Numbered from the stretch's first letter, positions 31,054 through 41,239 are shown. The stretch is DNA of 64,000 bases from Pectobacterium aroidearum (GCF_015689195.1 NZ_CP065044.1:558001-622000); one strand, 5' to 3'. The notes: generated from the letters alone by a model not told the origin. Translations and numbers: made by a program.

Positions 31054-32862
31054 ATGGCACTATCAGACATGGCGGTTCGCCAAGCCAAGGCAACAGGCAA
31101 GGCCTATACACTTGGCGACATCGATGGTCTCTCATTGGCTGTGACCGACATGGGCGGTCGGTCTTGGCACTTCCGCTATTCTTGGGCTGGTAAGCAAAAA
31201 CGTATGTCCTTGGGGACTTACCCTGAGGTCGGTTTGCGTGAGGCGCGAACGCTGCGCGATCAGGCCCGAGCCTTGCTTGCCAAGGGCATCAATCCCAAGC
31301 TCGATCGTAAGCATAAACGGCAGTTCGTACGGCTTGCCGACGAGCACACATTCAAGGCTGTGTTTCTTCAATGGGTTGAGCATCGTAGGCTAGAGCTCAA
31401 AGAAGGGCGCAACAGTACCTTGTCGCAGATTCAGCGTATCTTTGAGCGCGATGTGCTGCCAAGCCTGAGTAAGCTATCTATTTACGACGTTCGTCGTGCC
31501 GACTTGCTGAATATACTCTCCAAAATTGAGCAACGCGAGGCGTTTACTACTGCCGAAAAAGTACGTTCCTGGCTCAATCAACTGTTCCGCTTTGCGCAAG
31601 TGAAAGTCGAAAGACTGGAGAGCAATCCGGCATCTGACTTGGATGTGGTAGCTGTTCCTGCTCCGCCTGTTGTTCACAATCCGTTCCTGCGTTTACCTGA
31701 GCTACCCGAACTTCTGCAGAAAGTGCGAGGCTATCGTGGGGCGATCACGACGCAACTCGGAATCCGCTTGTTGTTGCTGACGGGAGTGCGTACAGGCGAG
31801 CTACGGTTGGCGACTCTGGAGCAGTTCGATTTGGAACAAGGGCTGTGGATTATTCCTCCGGAAGTGGTCAAGCAGTTGCAAACCGATATGCGCAAGAAGG
31901 GCAAGCGGCCTCAGGACATTCCCTCCTACATCGTACCGCTGTCTATTCAGGCGATAGAGATCGTTCGCTACCTGCTCGAAGAGGTGAGGCCAGCGCAACG
32001 GTATCTTTTCTCGCATCGCAGTGATCTGAAAAAGCGTATCAGCGAGAACACATTGAACGGTGCCCTCAAGCGTATGGGTTATCAGGATTTGCTCACTGGT
32101 CACGGCATCCGTGGCACGATTTCCACGGCACTCAACGAAGTGGGCTACCCCAAAGTTTGGGTGGATGCCCAGCTTTCGCATTGCGATCCCAACCAGGTGA
32201 GCGCAGCTTACAACCATGCACTCTATGTCGAGCCTCGGCGCAAGATGATGCAGGATTGGGCGGACCGGTTGGACTTGCTGGAGCAGGGAGAAGTAGAAGC
32301 CGCCAGTCAGCATCTGACCATTCGCATTGATGGTGTGCCTGTTCTGGATGAAAGCAATGGGGCAGATGCAATGTCGAAAGATGTGTCACCCATTATCGGT
32401 GGTATTACGTCTCACCGCTTGTCTGCTGTGCCGGCACGCCCTGTGCCTGAACCTGTCGTTGACATCCCTGTTTCTGACCTGCAGCGTGAGCGGATGGAAA
32501 TGCTCGCAGCTTATGAAGCACCGCACAACTTGCCTGTCGTTCAGTTTGCCAAGCTGGCAGGCAAGTCCAAGGATCAGATTAACCGAGAAATCAAAGCTGG
32601 CAAGTTATTGACAATCAGTCTTGGGAACCGTGGGCAGAGAGTGCCTGAGTGGCAACTGGTGCCGATGAAACTCAAACTGACGCAGATGATGATGAAGCAT
32701 CTTTCGCGTGCTGAAGGATGGGATGTATATCGTTTGTTGAGCAACCCCCATCCTGAGCTGGATGGTTGTGCAGCAGTTGATATTATTAAGCCCACTAATA
32801 TGAGCAGTGTTGTGCAGGTTTTGCTGTCATTACAAGCATTCGGAGCTGAGAGAAAAGTGTGA
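31054..32862 (+). CDS. P4-type tyrosine recombinase (ICE integrase)
   Basis: A 602-residue integrase that inserts and excises the element at tRNA-Gly. The N-terminal ~90 residues are the DUF4102 arm-binding domain (MSLGTYPEVGLREARTLRDQ), followed by a SAM-like core-binding domain and the catalytic domain. Catalytic residues visible are Arg in GVRTGELRL (near 246), H-x-x-R in HGIRGTIS (near 350), His in LSHCDPN, and Tyr in AAYNHALY (near 386). About 170 extra residues follow the catalytic domain, as in the long ICEclc IntB13-type enzymes. Start ATG 31054 follows a GGAGCTGG ribosome site. Confidence 0.95.
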   Translation: MALSDMAVRQAKATGKAYTLGDIDGLSLAVTDMGGRSWHFRYSWAGKQKRMSLGTYPEVGLREARTLRDQARALLAKGINPKLDRKHKRQFVRLADEHTFKAVFLQWVEHRRLELKEGRNSTLSQIQRIFERDVLPSLSKLSIYDVRRADLLNILSKIEQREAFTTAEKVRSWLNQLFRFAQVKVERLESNPASDLDVVAVPAPPVVHNPFLRLPELPELLQKVRGYRGAITTQLGIRLLLLTGVRTGELRLATLEQFDLEQGLWIIPPEVVKQLQTDMRKKGKRPQDIPSYIVPLSIQAIEIVRYLLEEVRPAQRYLFSHRSDLKKRISENTLNGALKRMGYQDLLTGHGIRGTISTALNEVGYPKVWVDAQLSHCDPNQVSAAYNHALYVEPRRKMMQDWADRLDLLEQGEVEAASQHLTIRIDGVPVLDESNGADAMSKDVSPIIGGITSHRLSAVPARPVPEPVVDIPVSDLQRERMEMLAAYEAPHNLPVVQFAKLAGKSKDQINREIKAGKLLTISLGNRGQRVPEWQLVPMKLKLTQMMMKHLSRAEGWDVYRLLSNPHPELDGCAAVDIIKPTNMSSVVQVLLSLQAFGAERKV

Positions 32863-33019
32863 CGAGACCTATGTCTGATAAATTTGGTGTTTCTCAGAAA
32901 AAACTATGCCTGATGATCTCAAAGAATGAGGGCGCGTCGAGCTTTTGGATGGGCTGGCGTTTGGCCTATTTTTTTAATTAAGCTTGTCGATATATTATAA
33001 ATCCTAGGAGAAAAGAAGA

Positions 33020-35269
33020 ATGATGAAGTGGATTCGCAAGTTTTTCAGGCACCGAAATTCGGCGGATACGTCACCTGTCAGTGAGGCCATTGCCGATACT
33101 GACGAAAATATTGAAGATGATGGTCACTACCTTTCTGATGAACCAATAATTTCTAAAGAGCAAGACCGTTTCGGCCGTGCTCTTTTTGCCAACAGGATCG
33201 CTGAGACAATTGCCAAAAGCCGAGACCCTTCCAGTCTCGTGATCGGCCTTTTTGGCCCTTGGGGAGATGGTAAAACTTCCGTATTGAAAATGATGGAGGA
33301 GTCGCTTGCTATACATGAGAGGGTAGTGACTATACGGTTCAATCCTTGGCATTTTCCGACCGAGGATGCACTTCTACGAGGATTCTTCGCTACATTGGCA
33401 GATGCGCTGGGCCAAGAGCCAGCTTTCAAAGAAAAAGCGGCGAAACTTCTGGAGTCATACGGAGGGATTCTATCGCTCGTTTCGGTCGCTCTGCCAGGCG
33501 TGGAAATTAATCCTGGTGAAGCGGCAAAGAGTATTGGTGAGTCACTATCTAAGGTATCTCTCGATCAACTAAAGGATCAAATTGATACCTTGCTAGGCCA
33601 GAGTGGAAAACGAATAGTCATTCTTATTGATGATATTGATCGGCTGGATAAAGATGAAACCAATGCCATTTTTAAGCTGGTAAAACTCTCGGCAAGTTTT
33701 AAGCACACCAGCTATGTGCTGGCTTTTGATGATGAAGTGGTTGCTGCAGCATTAGGTGAGCGATATGGCGCTGGAGGAAAAGAAGCAGGACGAGCGTTTC
33801 TTGAGAAAATTATTCAAGTGCCTTTGCACCTTCCTCCCGTTGATCGGGTAAGCCTGCGTCAGATCGCTTTTGAAGGCGTGCAATATGCCCTGAATCAAGC
33901 AGAGATAAGTCTAAATCAGCGCCAGGTTGATATGTTTTCACGCCATTTTGTGGATACTCTCGAGCCCAAATTAAAGACCCCAAGGATTGCAAAGCTTTAC
34001 ACGAATGCGCTGATGTTTGCGCTGCCTCTTGTAAAGAATGAAGTGAATATTTCCGAGTTCATGCTGATTGAAGGAATGCGGGTACTTTATCCAAAGCTAT
34101 ACGCTGCTATTCGCGACAATTCTGAGATATTCCTGAAAGGTGAATCTCGTGAATCTAGGAGGGGCCTTGAGCGACCATTTTCCCCTATTGATAAGCTGCT
34201 AGAAGATACTATGCCGATGTCGGACTTGGAGGAACGCAGGCGAATGCGAGAACTGCTGCTTAAGGCATTGTTTCCTCGAACTGGAACCTCCGTGTACGGT
34301 GATGCGTGGGAGGATGAATGGACTGGCGAGCAGCGTATCTGTTCTGCCCGATATTTTGCGCGCTACTTTGTTTATGGGGTGCCAGAGGGAGATATATCGG
34401 ATAGCCAGCTTGGTGCTTTGACAGAGGCCCTTGCCTCAGCCGGCCCAGATGAGCAGCGTCGCCTTTTAAGTGTATATCCCATGCGGACTATGCCCCAGTT
34501 AGTCCAGGCATTGCGAGAGCGAGCGGACTCTATCGATGAAGATTATGCTTTGCCAGTTGCAGTTGCTATTGCAAGAAATGGCGATCTTCTTCCTCGTGAG
34601 CGAGGCATTAATGTGATTGGTGGCACAATGATGCAAGCTGGAATATTGATATCTCAGCTAATGAGGCGCATTCCTCTTGCAGGAAGGCAGGCTGCAGTTG
34701 AATTGGTAATTTCGGCTGCGTTCCCGCTAAAAATGGGAAGTGAGTGCATTCCATGGTTTGTACACTCGAAAGATATAAGTGAGGAGCACCGCGTGCTCCC
34801 AGACGAAGCAAATGACGTTATTTATAAATTGTTTGCTGATCGTATATATGCAGCAGACATTGGCGCGCCAATATTTGCGCAGGCCGGGAAGGATGCGCCT
34901 CAGCTTTATTGGTACTGGCAAAAAGGGCGAAATAAGGCGGAAATAGAAAGCCGATTATGTGCGATATTCGATGCAGAGTCTGCTCGGGTTGATGAATTCT
35001 TGGAGAACTATATCGGTGAGGGATGGATAGTGGATAGTGGTCTACCGGTTCGCGCAGACATGATGCGTGAGAATTATGAAGCTATCGCACTATTGATTTC
35101 GCCGGACTATATCGCAGCAAACTTGCGTTCGCGATATGGATCAGAGCTTGATGATCCTCAGTATCATTATAGCGGTGAATCAGCACTGATGACTGCTCAT
35201 CAGTTTATGTTTATACACCAGCAGGCTTTAATCGAGCAGGGGTCTCAGTCGGACAATGATTTAGCCTAG
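33020..35269 (+). CDS. KAP-family P-loop NTPase
   Basis: A 749-residue predicted ATPase. The Walker A motif FGPWGDGKTSV lies near residues 78-88, with the KAP-typical RFNPWHF just after. Walker B VILIDDIDRLD lies near residue 200. The N-terminal and C-terminal arms show no motif I recognise. KAP NTPases include the phage-exclusion protein PifA and are often found in mobile defence islands, so an antiviral role is plausible but not shown. The gene stands alone between the integrase and the PD-(D/E)XK-like gene, 150 bp after the former. AT content is higher than in the conjugation genes. Confidence 0.85.
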   Translation: MMKWIRKFFRHRNSADTSPVSEAIADTDENIEDDGHYLSDEPIISKEQDRFGRALFANRIAETIAKSRDPSSLVIGLFGPWGDGKTSVLKMMEESLAIHERVVTIRFNPWHFPTEDALLRGFFATLADALGQEPAFKEKAAKLLESYGGILSLVSVALPGVEINPGEAAKSIGESLSKVSLDQLKDQIDTLLGQSGKRIVILIDDIDRLDKDETNAIFKLVKLSASFKHTSYVLAFDDEVVAAALGERYGAGGKEAGRAFLEKIIQVPLHLPPVDRVSLRQIAFEGVQYALNQAEISLNQRQVDMFSRHFVDTLEPKLKTPRIAKLYTNALMFALPLVKNEVNISEFMLIEGMRVLYPKLYAAIRDNSEIFLKGESRESRRGLERPFSPIDKLLEDTMPMSDLEERRRMRELLLKALFPRTGTSVYGDAWEDEWTGEQRICSARYFARYFVYGVPEGDISDSQLGALTEALASAGPDEQRRLLSVYPMRTMPQLVQALRERADSIDEDYALPVAVAIARNGDLLPRERGINVIGGTMMQAGILISQLMRRIPLAGRQAAVELVISAAFPLKMGSECIPWFVHSKDISEEHRVLPDEANDVIYKLFADRIYAADIGAPIFAQAGKDAPQLYWYWQKGRNKAEIESRLCAIFDAESARVDEFLENYIGEGWIVDSGLPVRADMMRENYEAIALLISPDYIAANLRSRYGSELDDPQYHYSGESALMTAHQFMFIHQQALIEQGSQSDNDLA

Positions 35270-35565
35270 GAATAGAAGGGGGCAGAGGGAGATGATCGTA
35301 ACCTCTCCTCCCTTGAGGTATGCTTGCCATTTTTTAATCAGTTCGTTTCTTTGAAAATTTGTAGTGCCTGAAATCAGTAAAAGATAAATATCTATTTCGG
35401 AGTGCCCTATAAGAATATTTTTAATTAATAGTTGGTTCTATTATTTTTTGTGGAATTTTTTATTTCACAAGTTTGATTTTTTAATCTTGTCATAATTGTC
35501 TTTTTATGTGAAAACCAAGTTTGCCTGTTAGGTTGGCCACTACATAAGAACGGTTGGGGAATCCT
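35270..35565. other. AT-rich gap before the nuclease-like gene
   Basis: About 300 bp, very AT-rich in its second half. No ORF, no clear terminator. It probably carries the promoter of the next gene. Confidence 0.4.
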
Positions 35566-36252
35566 ATGCGAACTGAATTAAGGGATGACGAATTTTCGGA
35601 AATCTATGCGGAATTTACGGCGCTTTTGCCTGAAAAGCCTTGGATTAAACGCGTTTCTAATCTACAGCATCAGATCAATGAAATGCCGATCATACAGCCC
35701 CTTCTGTGGAAGAAGAATATTTTGGCATACGGCTTAGCAGCTTTTGATTCTCATGGAAAATCTTCTGACCATGAAGTATGGGGCGCTATCAAACAGGCAA
35801 TGATATTTGCCTCGCAGATAGTAAAAATTTGTAGAGAAAGCTCTCCTGAAAATGCTCGGAATTTGTGTAGACGGGTGTCGCATGCGCTTAATAAGCCAGA
35901 TGGTGCACGTGGCCTGCGATTCGAACTGATGGTTGCGACTCACCTCAGCAGAAAAGGCTGTGGTATTACCTGGATGGAAGAACATAGTGGCGAAGAAACC
36001 TTTGACATCCTTGCAACGATTTCGGGTGTGGCATCAGTTGAGATTGAGTGCAAAAGTTTATCGGTTGATAAAGGCGAGTCATTAACAGAGGAGGAGTTTT
36101 ACGATTTAATTAATTGCCTTATGCCTCTGATTGAGCCAAAGCTTCCTGAATTGGAGCGCTATCTCTACGGTATTTCTTTCACTTTAAATGAAAAAATTCC
36201 CGTGGCGGCGTCAGAGCGAGCACAACTCGTTTCTAAATTAGTAGAGGGGTAA
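35566..36252 (+). CDS. Uncharacterised protein with a PD-(D/E)XK-like motif
   Basis: A 228-residue protein of no family I recognise. Near residues 145-170 it has FDILATISGVASVEIECKSL. This fits the D-x(n)-E-x-K core of restriction-endonuclease-like nucleases, preceded by a helix with a conserved-looking RFELMVATHL. That supports a nuclease fold but does not prove activity. Start ATG 35566 follows GGGGA at a good distance; the TTG at 35554 is in frame but less likely. It lies between a KAP ATPase and a HamAB pair, so it may be a defence component or the effector of the KAP protein. Both suggestions are inference. Confidence 0.6.
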   Translation: MRTELRDDEFSEIYAEFTALLPEKPWIKRVSNLQHQINEMPIIQPLLWKKNILAYGLAAFDSHGKSSDHEVWGAIKQAMIFASQIVKICRESSPENARNLCRRVSHALNKPDGARGLRFELMVATHLSRKGCGITWMEEHSGEETFDILATISGVASVEIECKSLSVDKGESLTEEEFYDLINCLMPLIEPKLPELERYLYGISFTLNEKIPVAASERAQLVSKLVEG

Positions 36253-36311
36253 TACCCCCAATAAAGCGGTGAGATCAGAAGTAGAATTTTCTCATTGAGG
36301 AGTTCTACGAC

Positions 36312-36400
36312 ATGAAGAAGTCACGATTCACAGATAGCCAGATTCTGGACGCGATCAAACGCGTGGCGCAAGGACGGCAGGGCCAGCTCAGCGCCATCGT
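36312..36400 (+). pseudogene. Remnant of an IS3-family transposase orfA
   Basis: The start MKKSRFTDSQI is typical of IS3-family OrfA, preceded by a leader with AGGAG. After about 20 residues the frame loses resemblance and runs into the 3' end of the convergent hamB-like gene. Only the 5' scrap remains; the right end of the IS is gone. Confidence 0.65.
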
Positions 36401-36413
36401 CATGGATGCATGG

Positions 36414-39400
36414 TCAGCCCTCTCTTGGGGCCGCAATATCGTCAGGCCCCAGGTAGTCCACTTCTATGTTCGATTGGTTTCCCACTGTAACCCGCATCAG
36501 CCCCTTCCTTTTTGTATTGATCGCACCTGTAATGCTGGCAAGTGGCCTGCCGTCTTCTGCGAGCAGATAATTGACCCCATCCAACTGATAGAAATGAAGT
36601 GGTGTTAGCGGTTGAGGTATTGCGCCAATCCATTTTACTGTACCAGTATACCGACGAAGGCTCCATGTCTGATCGTCAGCAGGGTTTGTTACTCGTGTAA
36701 AATCAATCCACATCCTGTGAGTTTCTGGAGTCGGCCAGTCTGGAAGCTCGCCCCAAGCAACGATAAGGTCGGATCTTAACCACTCACGAAGTCCCCGGCC
36801 TGAAATGAAATCGGCGTCGGAGTCCTTTACAGCCTTAATTGCAGCAAGCCTTGAGTTGAATCCAGCCTGAATCAGCAGTGACGCCGCTCGGTTCAGCGTG
36901 CCAGTTTCAACTGCCGCAACCGCCGGACCAAGTTCAAAAGCATCCAACGTCAATCCTTCGTCATCCACGATGTCGCCATTCGCGATGGCTCGCACCCGGA
37001 TAGCTTCCATCGCCCAGGGAAGGCGATAGGTAAGGCCATTCTCCACAAACTGCAAAATTTCCGTCTTCACGACGTCGGCGATTGCAGTAGTAGGTTTGCC
37101 GGATAGCCAAGCATGCAGTATCGCCTGCCAGTCATCGGGAAGGGGGTCTGGTGTAAAAGGATAAAAAGTAAAGACCCGACTTGCTAAGGCCGTAAGGGCG
37201 GCTATCGCCCCTTCTTCATCACTCCGCATGATGGCGGCGTTAGCCTCAATTAAGAGACGGTTCGCCTCCGGCGCGATGGAATCGAGTTGCTGGCCGGTTT
37301 TCAGTCCTACCCCCGAGAGAAAGTAACCCCGACGGGCGGCTGGCGTTGAGTTTTGCCAAATATGATGACTGCGAGATAACAGCCCGGATTTGATCAACCC
37401 GCGAATGTTATCACCCGGGTAACGTTGAAGGCTTCTTTGCCACAACGAGGAATGCAAAATGTCATCAAGAGTGTCTTCAATCTGATCGTCTGGAACATCA
37501 CTCTCGCCAATCAGGCTGAGGATAGCCGTATCCAAGGTGGCGATTTGCTTTTCCCAGAGAGTAAAGGCTCTCTCCCTTTCATTAGCGTTTTCCCCGGTTT
37601 TGATAGGGAATGTCCACGCTCTCGCGTTGTTCAGAACATAGTCAGTGAGCGTGTCAATATCACCACTTACTTGCAGGCTCATTCGTGTCAGTAAGGAAAT
37701 AACAAGCTGGACCAAGCCGCTTTGCATCTCTCTGGCACCGGTGTCCTTGGTCAGCTTATTCCAGTTTCCTAGGCGTTTACCGACCTCGTCAAAGATGGGG
37801 TAAATAACCAGCCCTTCTACGTCAACATAGGCACGTCCAGCACGGCCGATAACATTTCTGAATTCGGAAACATTGATGAGTTCACCATTCCTGTGCAGCG
37901 AATGCATTACTATCACCGTGGCAGAAAGATTGAGTCCCTGCGCAAGCGTAGGTGAAGAAACAGTCACTTTCAGCACGCCATCGCGGAGCAGGCGCTCGAT
38001 TTCTTTTCGATAAGCTGTAGGCAGCGCGCCATGATGGAGCGCCACCCCCAGACGAAGGCAGGTGAGTATTGGGCTCTGAGCGCCAAGCCACTCTTCTCCA
38101 AGCGCAATAGCCCGATCAAGTACATCCGCTTCCCCTTCGAACAAAGAGCGCAGTAATCCCCGTTGGTTAAGATCAACTATTGTGTCAGCAAAGGGTTCCA
38201 CGCTTTTGCGAAGCGGGCAATAAATCAGCACGGTCTGTCCATCCTCGACAAGTCGCCACGCTGTTGCTAAACAGAGTTCATTAGACGTACCGGGGAAGAG
38301 TTTTTTACGCTGTTTCCTTCCCCTCAGTTTAACCACAGGCGGTTCGGCAGAGACTAGGAATCGTGAAACCCATGGCCGTTCTTCCCCTACGCTAAGGTTG
38401 AGTCTGGCGGCTGCACCAGCCCAAATTACCTCTCCAAAACGCAGGCTGGTGGGCCGCCAGTCGTTCCTGACGACGCCGCCAGGTTTGTCACGCCGTAGCC
38501 AGTTGGCAAAATCATCAAGCTGATTGCCATCAGGCAGAATGGCCGATAGACAAACGATTCTGCGTTCATTAGCATCGGAGCGGCGTAACAGTCGCTGGAT
38601 CTGGACCTCGTAACGGACCTCGCGCTCATCGGCCCCGATCATGTGTCCCTCATCAAAAATGAATAGCCCAACATCATTGATTAGACCCGGATCATTGCGC
38701 AGTGCAAAATCAAGCTTTTCAGGTGTAGCCACCACGATATCGCGCAGGCGAATGGCGTCCTCATCCATTCCACTGACGCCGATGCTGCCATAGAGCGCAG
38801 AGATCGTCTTTCCAAGGGGATTGAACGTTCTGGATAGCGTGGCTTCTGTCTGTGCGGAAAGCGCGCGAAGTGGAGTAATAAAAACAACCCGTTTTCCTCC
38901 CGCCAGACAACGGAGTATGCATAGCTCAGCTATTCGCGTTTTACCTGCGCTGGTGGGCAGGGAGACCACTAAGTCATCCGCATCGTTTACTGCACGCACC
39001 GCAGCTTCTCTCTGTGATGGCCAGAGGTCGACTTCCGCACGGGGACGTTGATGGAGTAATGCGATGAACAACTCACGAAGTTCGGGCCATGCTTCAGCTT
39101 CATTGCCAGCCGTGTCGAGTGGCAGCAGTTCATGGAACGTATCAGACCAGAGGTCTGACAGCAGATGGATGGTAATAAAAATGACCCACCATTGAGGAAG
39201 CATATTAAAGCGCGAGCAGACTGCCAAGCCTGACTGTAGCTGCTCGATAGCCCTGGTCAGGTAGAGGCGATCACCTCTTTCGATAGCAAGAATATAGAGG
39301 GACATCGCGGTCATATAGGTATCGGTCAACGCAGTATCCAGCCCCTCAAACAAAGCGTTGTATTCTGCTTCAGCGAGATTATTCTCTCTATCGTCTTCAG

Positions 39401-39965
39401 CCCCTCCTTCGACCTGCGGGTCAACATTTGCACGCATGTCATCAATAATTCGCTCCTCACTCCCCTCCCCACGCACTCGATAGCTGAGAACGCTGGATCG
39501 CAGGGTATGAAAATCTCGCCGGATGAGCTTCGTTAGGACGTGTTCGATAGGGGAGAAATTGTCATTATCGCCAACCATCGCGAGTAATGAATAAGCGCGG
39601 GCAGAGAGGTGGGCCAAGTGATAGCTGGCGGCAGCCATGACAAAGTGAAAATTATTGTCATAACTTTCCCGAGCACCTTTCGCAATTACTGATTCAAGAG
39701 CGGTCGCCGCATACTCAAATGCCAGTCGCGAGTAGTAGGCATCTCCGTTCAGATTCCGAAGACCAAGCCCAAGGCTAATCAATGAGTAAGCATAACCTTG
39801 AAGGTCTTCACTGAGCTGAGGAGTAAATTCTGGCGCATCCTCAGGTAACTTACCATCACGCCAGATCATAGCCCGGGCTTGGCCCCGAGCAAGAAGTCGG
39901 CCACGAAATCCGGTAGCAGTTGCGGCACGGATGGCTTCAATGATTTCTTCTGACGTTTCAAGCAT
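36414..39965 (-). CDS. hamB: HamB-like DExH helicase (Hachiman defence, probable)
   Basis: A 1183-residue superfamily 2 helicase of the Ski2-like type. Motif I is SLPTSAGKT (near residue 338), motif II is DEGH (near 438), and motif VI is VIGRAGRAYVD; RecA1 starts after ~320 residues of helical N-terminal region, and a long helical C-terminal region follows. The gene begins at ATG 39965, overlapping the upstream hamA-like stop by 8 bp, so the two are translationally coupled. In Hachiman, HamB unwinds DNA and releases HamA to degrade it during phage attack. The longer ORF from 40043 is not supported. The 3' end abuts an IS3 remnant and may be slightly altered. Confidence 0.8.
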   Translation of the reverse strand: MLETSEEIIEAIRAATATGFRGRLLARGQARAMIWRDGKLPEDAPEFTPQLSEDLQGYAYSLISLGLGLRNLNGDAYYSRLAFEYAATALESVIAKGARESYDNNFHFVMAAASYHLAHLSARAYSLLAMVGDNDNFSPIEHVLTKLIRRDFHTLRSSVLSYRVRGEGSEERIIDDMRANVDPQVEGGAEDDRENNLAEAEYNALFEGLDTALTDTYMTAMSLYILAIERGDRLYLTRAIEQLQSGLAVCSRFNMLPQWWVIFITIHLLSDLWSDTFHELLPLDTAGNEAEAWPELRELFIALLHQRPRAEVDLWPSQREAAVRAVNDADDLVVSLPTSAGKTRIAELCILRCLAGGKRVVFITPLRALSAQTEATLSRTFNPLGKTISALYGSIGVSGMDEDAIRLRDIVVATPEKLDFALRNDPGLINDVGLFIFDEGHMIGADEREVRYEVQIQRLLRRSDANERRIVCLSAILPDGNQLDDFANWLRRDKPGGVVRNDWRPTSLRFGEVIWAGAAARLNLSVGEERPWVSRFLVSAEPPVVKLRGRKQRKKLFPGTSNELCLATAWRLVEDGQTVLIYCPLRKSVEPFADTIVDLNQRGLLRSLFEGEADVLDRAIALGEEWLGAQSPILTCLRLGVALHHGALPTAYRKEIERLLRDGVLKVTVSSPTLAQGLNLSATVIVMHSLHRNGELINVSEFRNVIGRAGRAYVDVEGLVIYPIFDEVGKRLGNWNKLTKDTGAREMQSGLVQLVISLLTRMSLQVSGDIDTLTDYVLNNARAWTFPIKTGENANERERAFTLWEKQIATLDTAILSLIGESDVPDDQIEDTLDDILHSSLWQRSLQRYPGDNIRGLIKSGLLSRSHHIWQNSTPAARRGYFLSGVGLKTGQQLDSIAPEANRLLIEANAAIMRSDEEGAIAALTALASRVFTFYPFTPDPLPDDWQAILHAWLSGKPTTAIADVVKTEILQFVENGLTYRLPWAMEAIRVRAIANGDIVDDEGLTLDAFELGPAVAAVETGTLNRAASLLIQAGFNSRLAAIKAVKDSDADFISGRGLREWLRSDLIVAWGELPDWPTPETHRMWIDFTRVTNPADDQTWSLRRYTGTVKWIGAIPQPLTPLHFYQLDGVNYLLAEDGRPLASITGAINTKRKGLMRVTVGNQSNIEVDYLGPDDIAAPREG

Positions 39966-40728
39966 GGCGAATGACCGTTTCAAAAATTTGTTCAATAAAA
40001 TCACCATGCCGGACAACCATAACGGTGACGCCCATCTGCTCAATGTTTCCCTGATATGCGTGCATGGATGTTTTCAGTAAACCGTCGGAGGCATTGCCTG
40101 ACAGCAAAAAGATTAAATGCCGGACGTGCCCAGGCAATATTCCTTGAGATAACGATGCCCTAAGAATGGCCCGCCCCAGTTCTGGTTGACCAGTTTCAAG
40201 CAGGCGCGTTGCTATAAACGAAAGAGCATGAGGGGTGGGCAACCCCTGCTCTTTATTTAAGTTATTCCGGGCTTCCGTAACCGTGCTGGCGCTCATGTTG
40301 ACACGACTTTTGGCTTCCGTTTTTAGGAAAAACAAAGTCTGTGAATCCGGGGAAGCATAGATGCCAATTACATCTTCCCCGCGCATGGCCAGATTTCGGT
40401 GGTCTTTCCAGCGCAACCGATTGAGAGGCACGATGTATCCGTTGCTCCGCTCATTAATCCATTCGGTAGCCAGAATTTCGCCAATATCACCCGACCGGGT
40501 TTGCTTCGAGATAGGGAGATACTCTTTGATATAATTGGCCACACCGGGTTTGCCGAGAACCTCGAAGGCAACTGCGATGTTTTCAGGAGAGGCATAGTGA
40601 TGAGGGACAACTTCAGCTGTCGCCCTAACACCATTGTCGAAATCGGTGGATCTTACCGTAAGTGTCTGAAGAAAGTGCTGTCCTACATTGCTGTCAATTG
40701 AATCACACCAATCATTGAAATTCGCCAT
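39958..40728 (-). CDS. hamA: HamA-like DUF1837 nuclease (Hachiman defence, probable)
   Basis: A 256-residue protein with the features of HamA, the effector nuclease of Hachiman. It has a conserved RSGDIGEILATEW helix near residue 80, then GEDVIG with D119, then FLKTEAKS with E138 and K140. Together these form a PD-(D/E)XK active site. It overlaps the downstream helicase gene by 8 bp, the usual hamAB arrangement. No other gene joins the pair. A different two-gene nuclease-helicase system cannot be excluded by eye. Confidence 0.78.
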   Translation of the reverse strand: MANFNDWCDSIDSNVGQHFLQTLTVRSTDFDNGVRATAEVVPHHYASPENIAVAFEVLGKPGVANYIKEYLPISKQTRSGDIGEILATEWINERSNGYIVPLNRLRWKDHRNLAMRGEDVIGIYASPDSQTLFFLKTEAKSRVNMSASTVTEARNNLNKEQGLPTPHALSFIATRLLETGQPELGRAILRASLSQGILPGHVRHLIFLLSGNASDGLLKTSMHAYQGNIEQMGVTVMVVRHGDFIEQIFETVIRHA

Positions 40729-41020
40729 GCTATTCCCTTACCTAACGGTAGCTACGGTGAGCAGTCGCACCGATCCTGCTGCTCGGGTTAGGCTATAACA
40801 CTGTTAATATGGTGGGTAAGAGCCAAAAAAATAAGAAAAATTAACGACTTATTTGTCTTATTTTAAAAATGATAGCTCTGTAGCTTCCATTAATACTGAA
40901 ACAGCATTGAACTTCTGCTTTTCGCCCGTTGTCGACTGTCAGATTGAATAGTGTTCTAAGAGCACCGCCAGCTCAAGTCTGAGCTAATATAAATTAAGGC
41001 CGCTGGCGCGGCTATTTTCT

Positions 41021-41239
41021 CTAGACTTGAACAACTTCCACAGCTACGCCCATCCCTTCAACCTCAAGGTAGTAGCGTGTTCCATCAGTTAGCAGCTTGG
41101 CTTTGGGGCGATAGCTGTAACTATAGCTGTACGTGTAGGAGGCTAACTTCCATTTGGTGCCATCATCAAATTCATAAATTTTGTCATCATCCCACCCTTC
41201 AAATTCATCTGAAAGGTTTGAATCTTTCAATATTTTCAT
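41021..41239 (-). CDS. Small uncharacterised protein
   Basis: 72 residues, acidic N-terminus (DEFEGWDDDKIYEFDDGTKW) and a curious run of alternating Tyr-Ser (YTYSYSYSY) near residue 38. It looks like a compact beta-strand domain. No recognised family. Isolated between the hamA-like gene and another unknown gene on the same strand. Confidence 0.55.
   Translation of the reverse strand: MKILKDSNLSDEFEGWDDDKIYEFDDGTKWKLASYTYSYSYSYRPKAKLLTDGTRYYLEVEGMGVAVEVVQV

Noticed and set aside
39966-40043. N-terminal extension of the helicase gene
   Set aside because: It lies within the hamA-like gene in another frame and has no ribosome site; the overlapping ATG at 39965 fits the two-gene arrangement.
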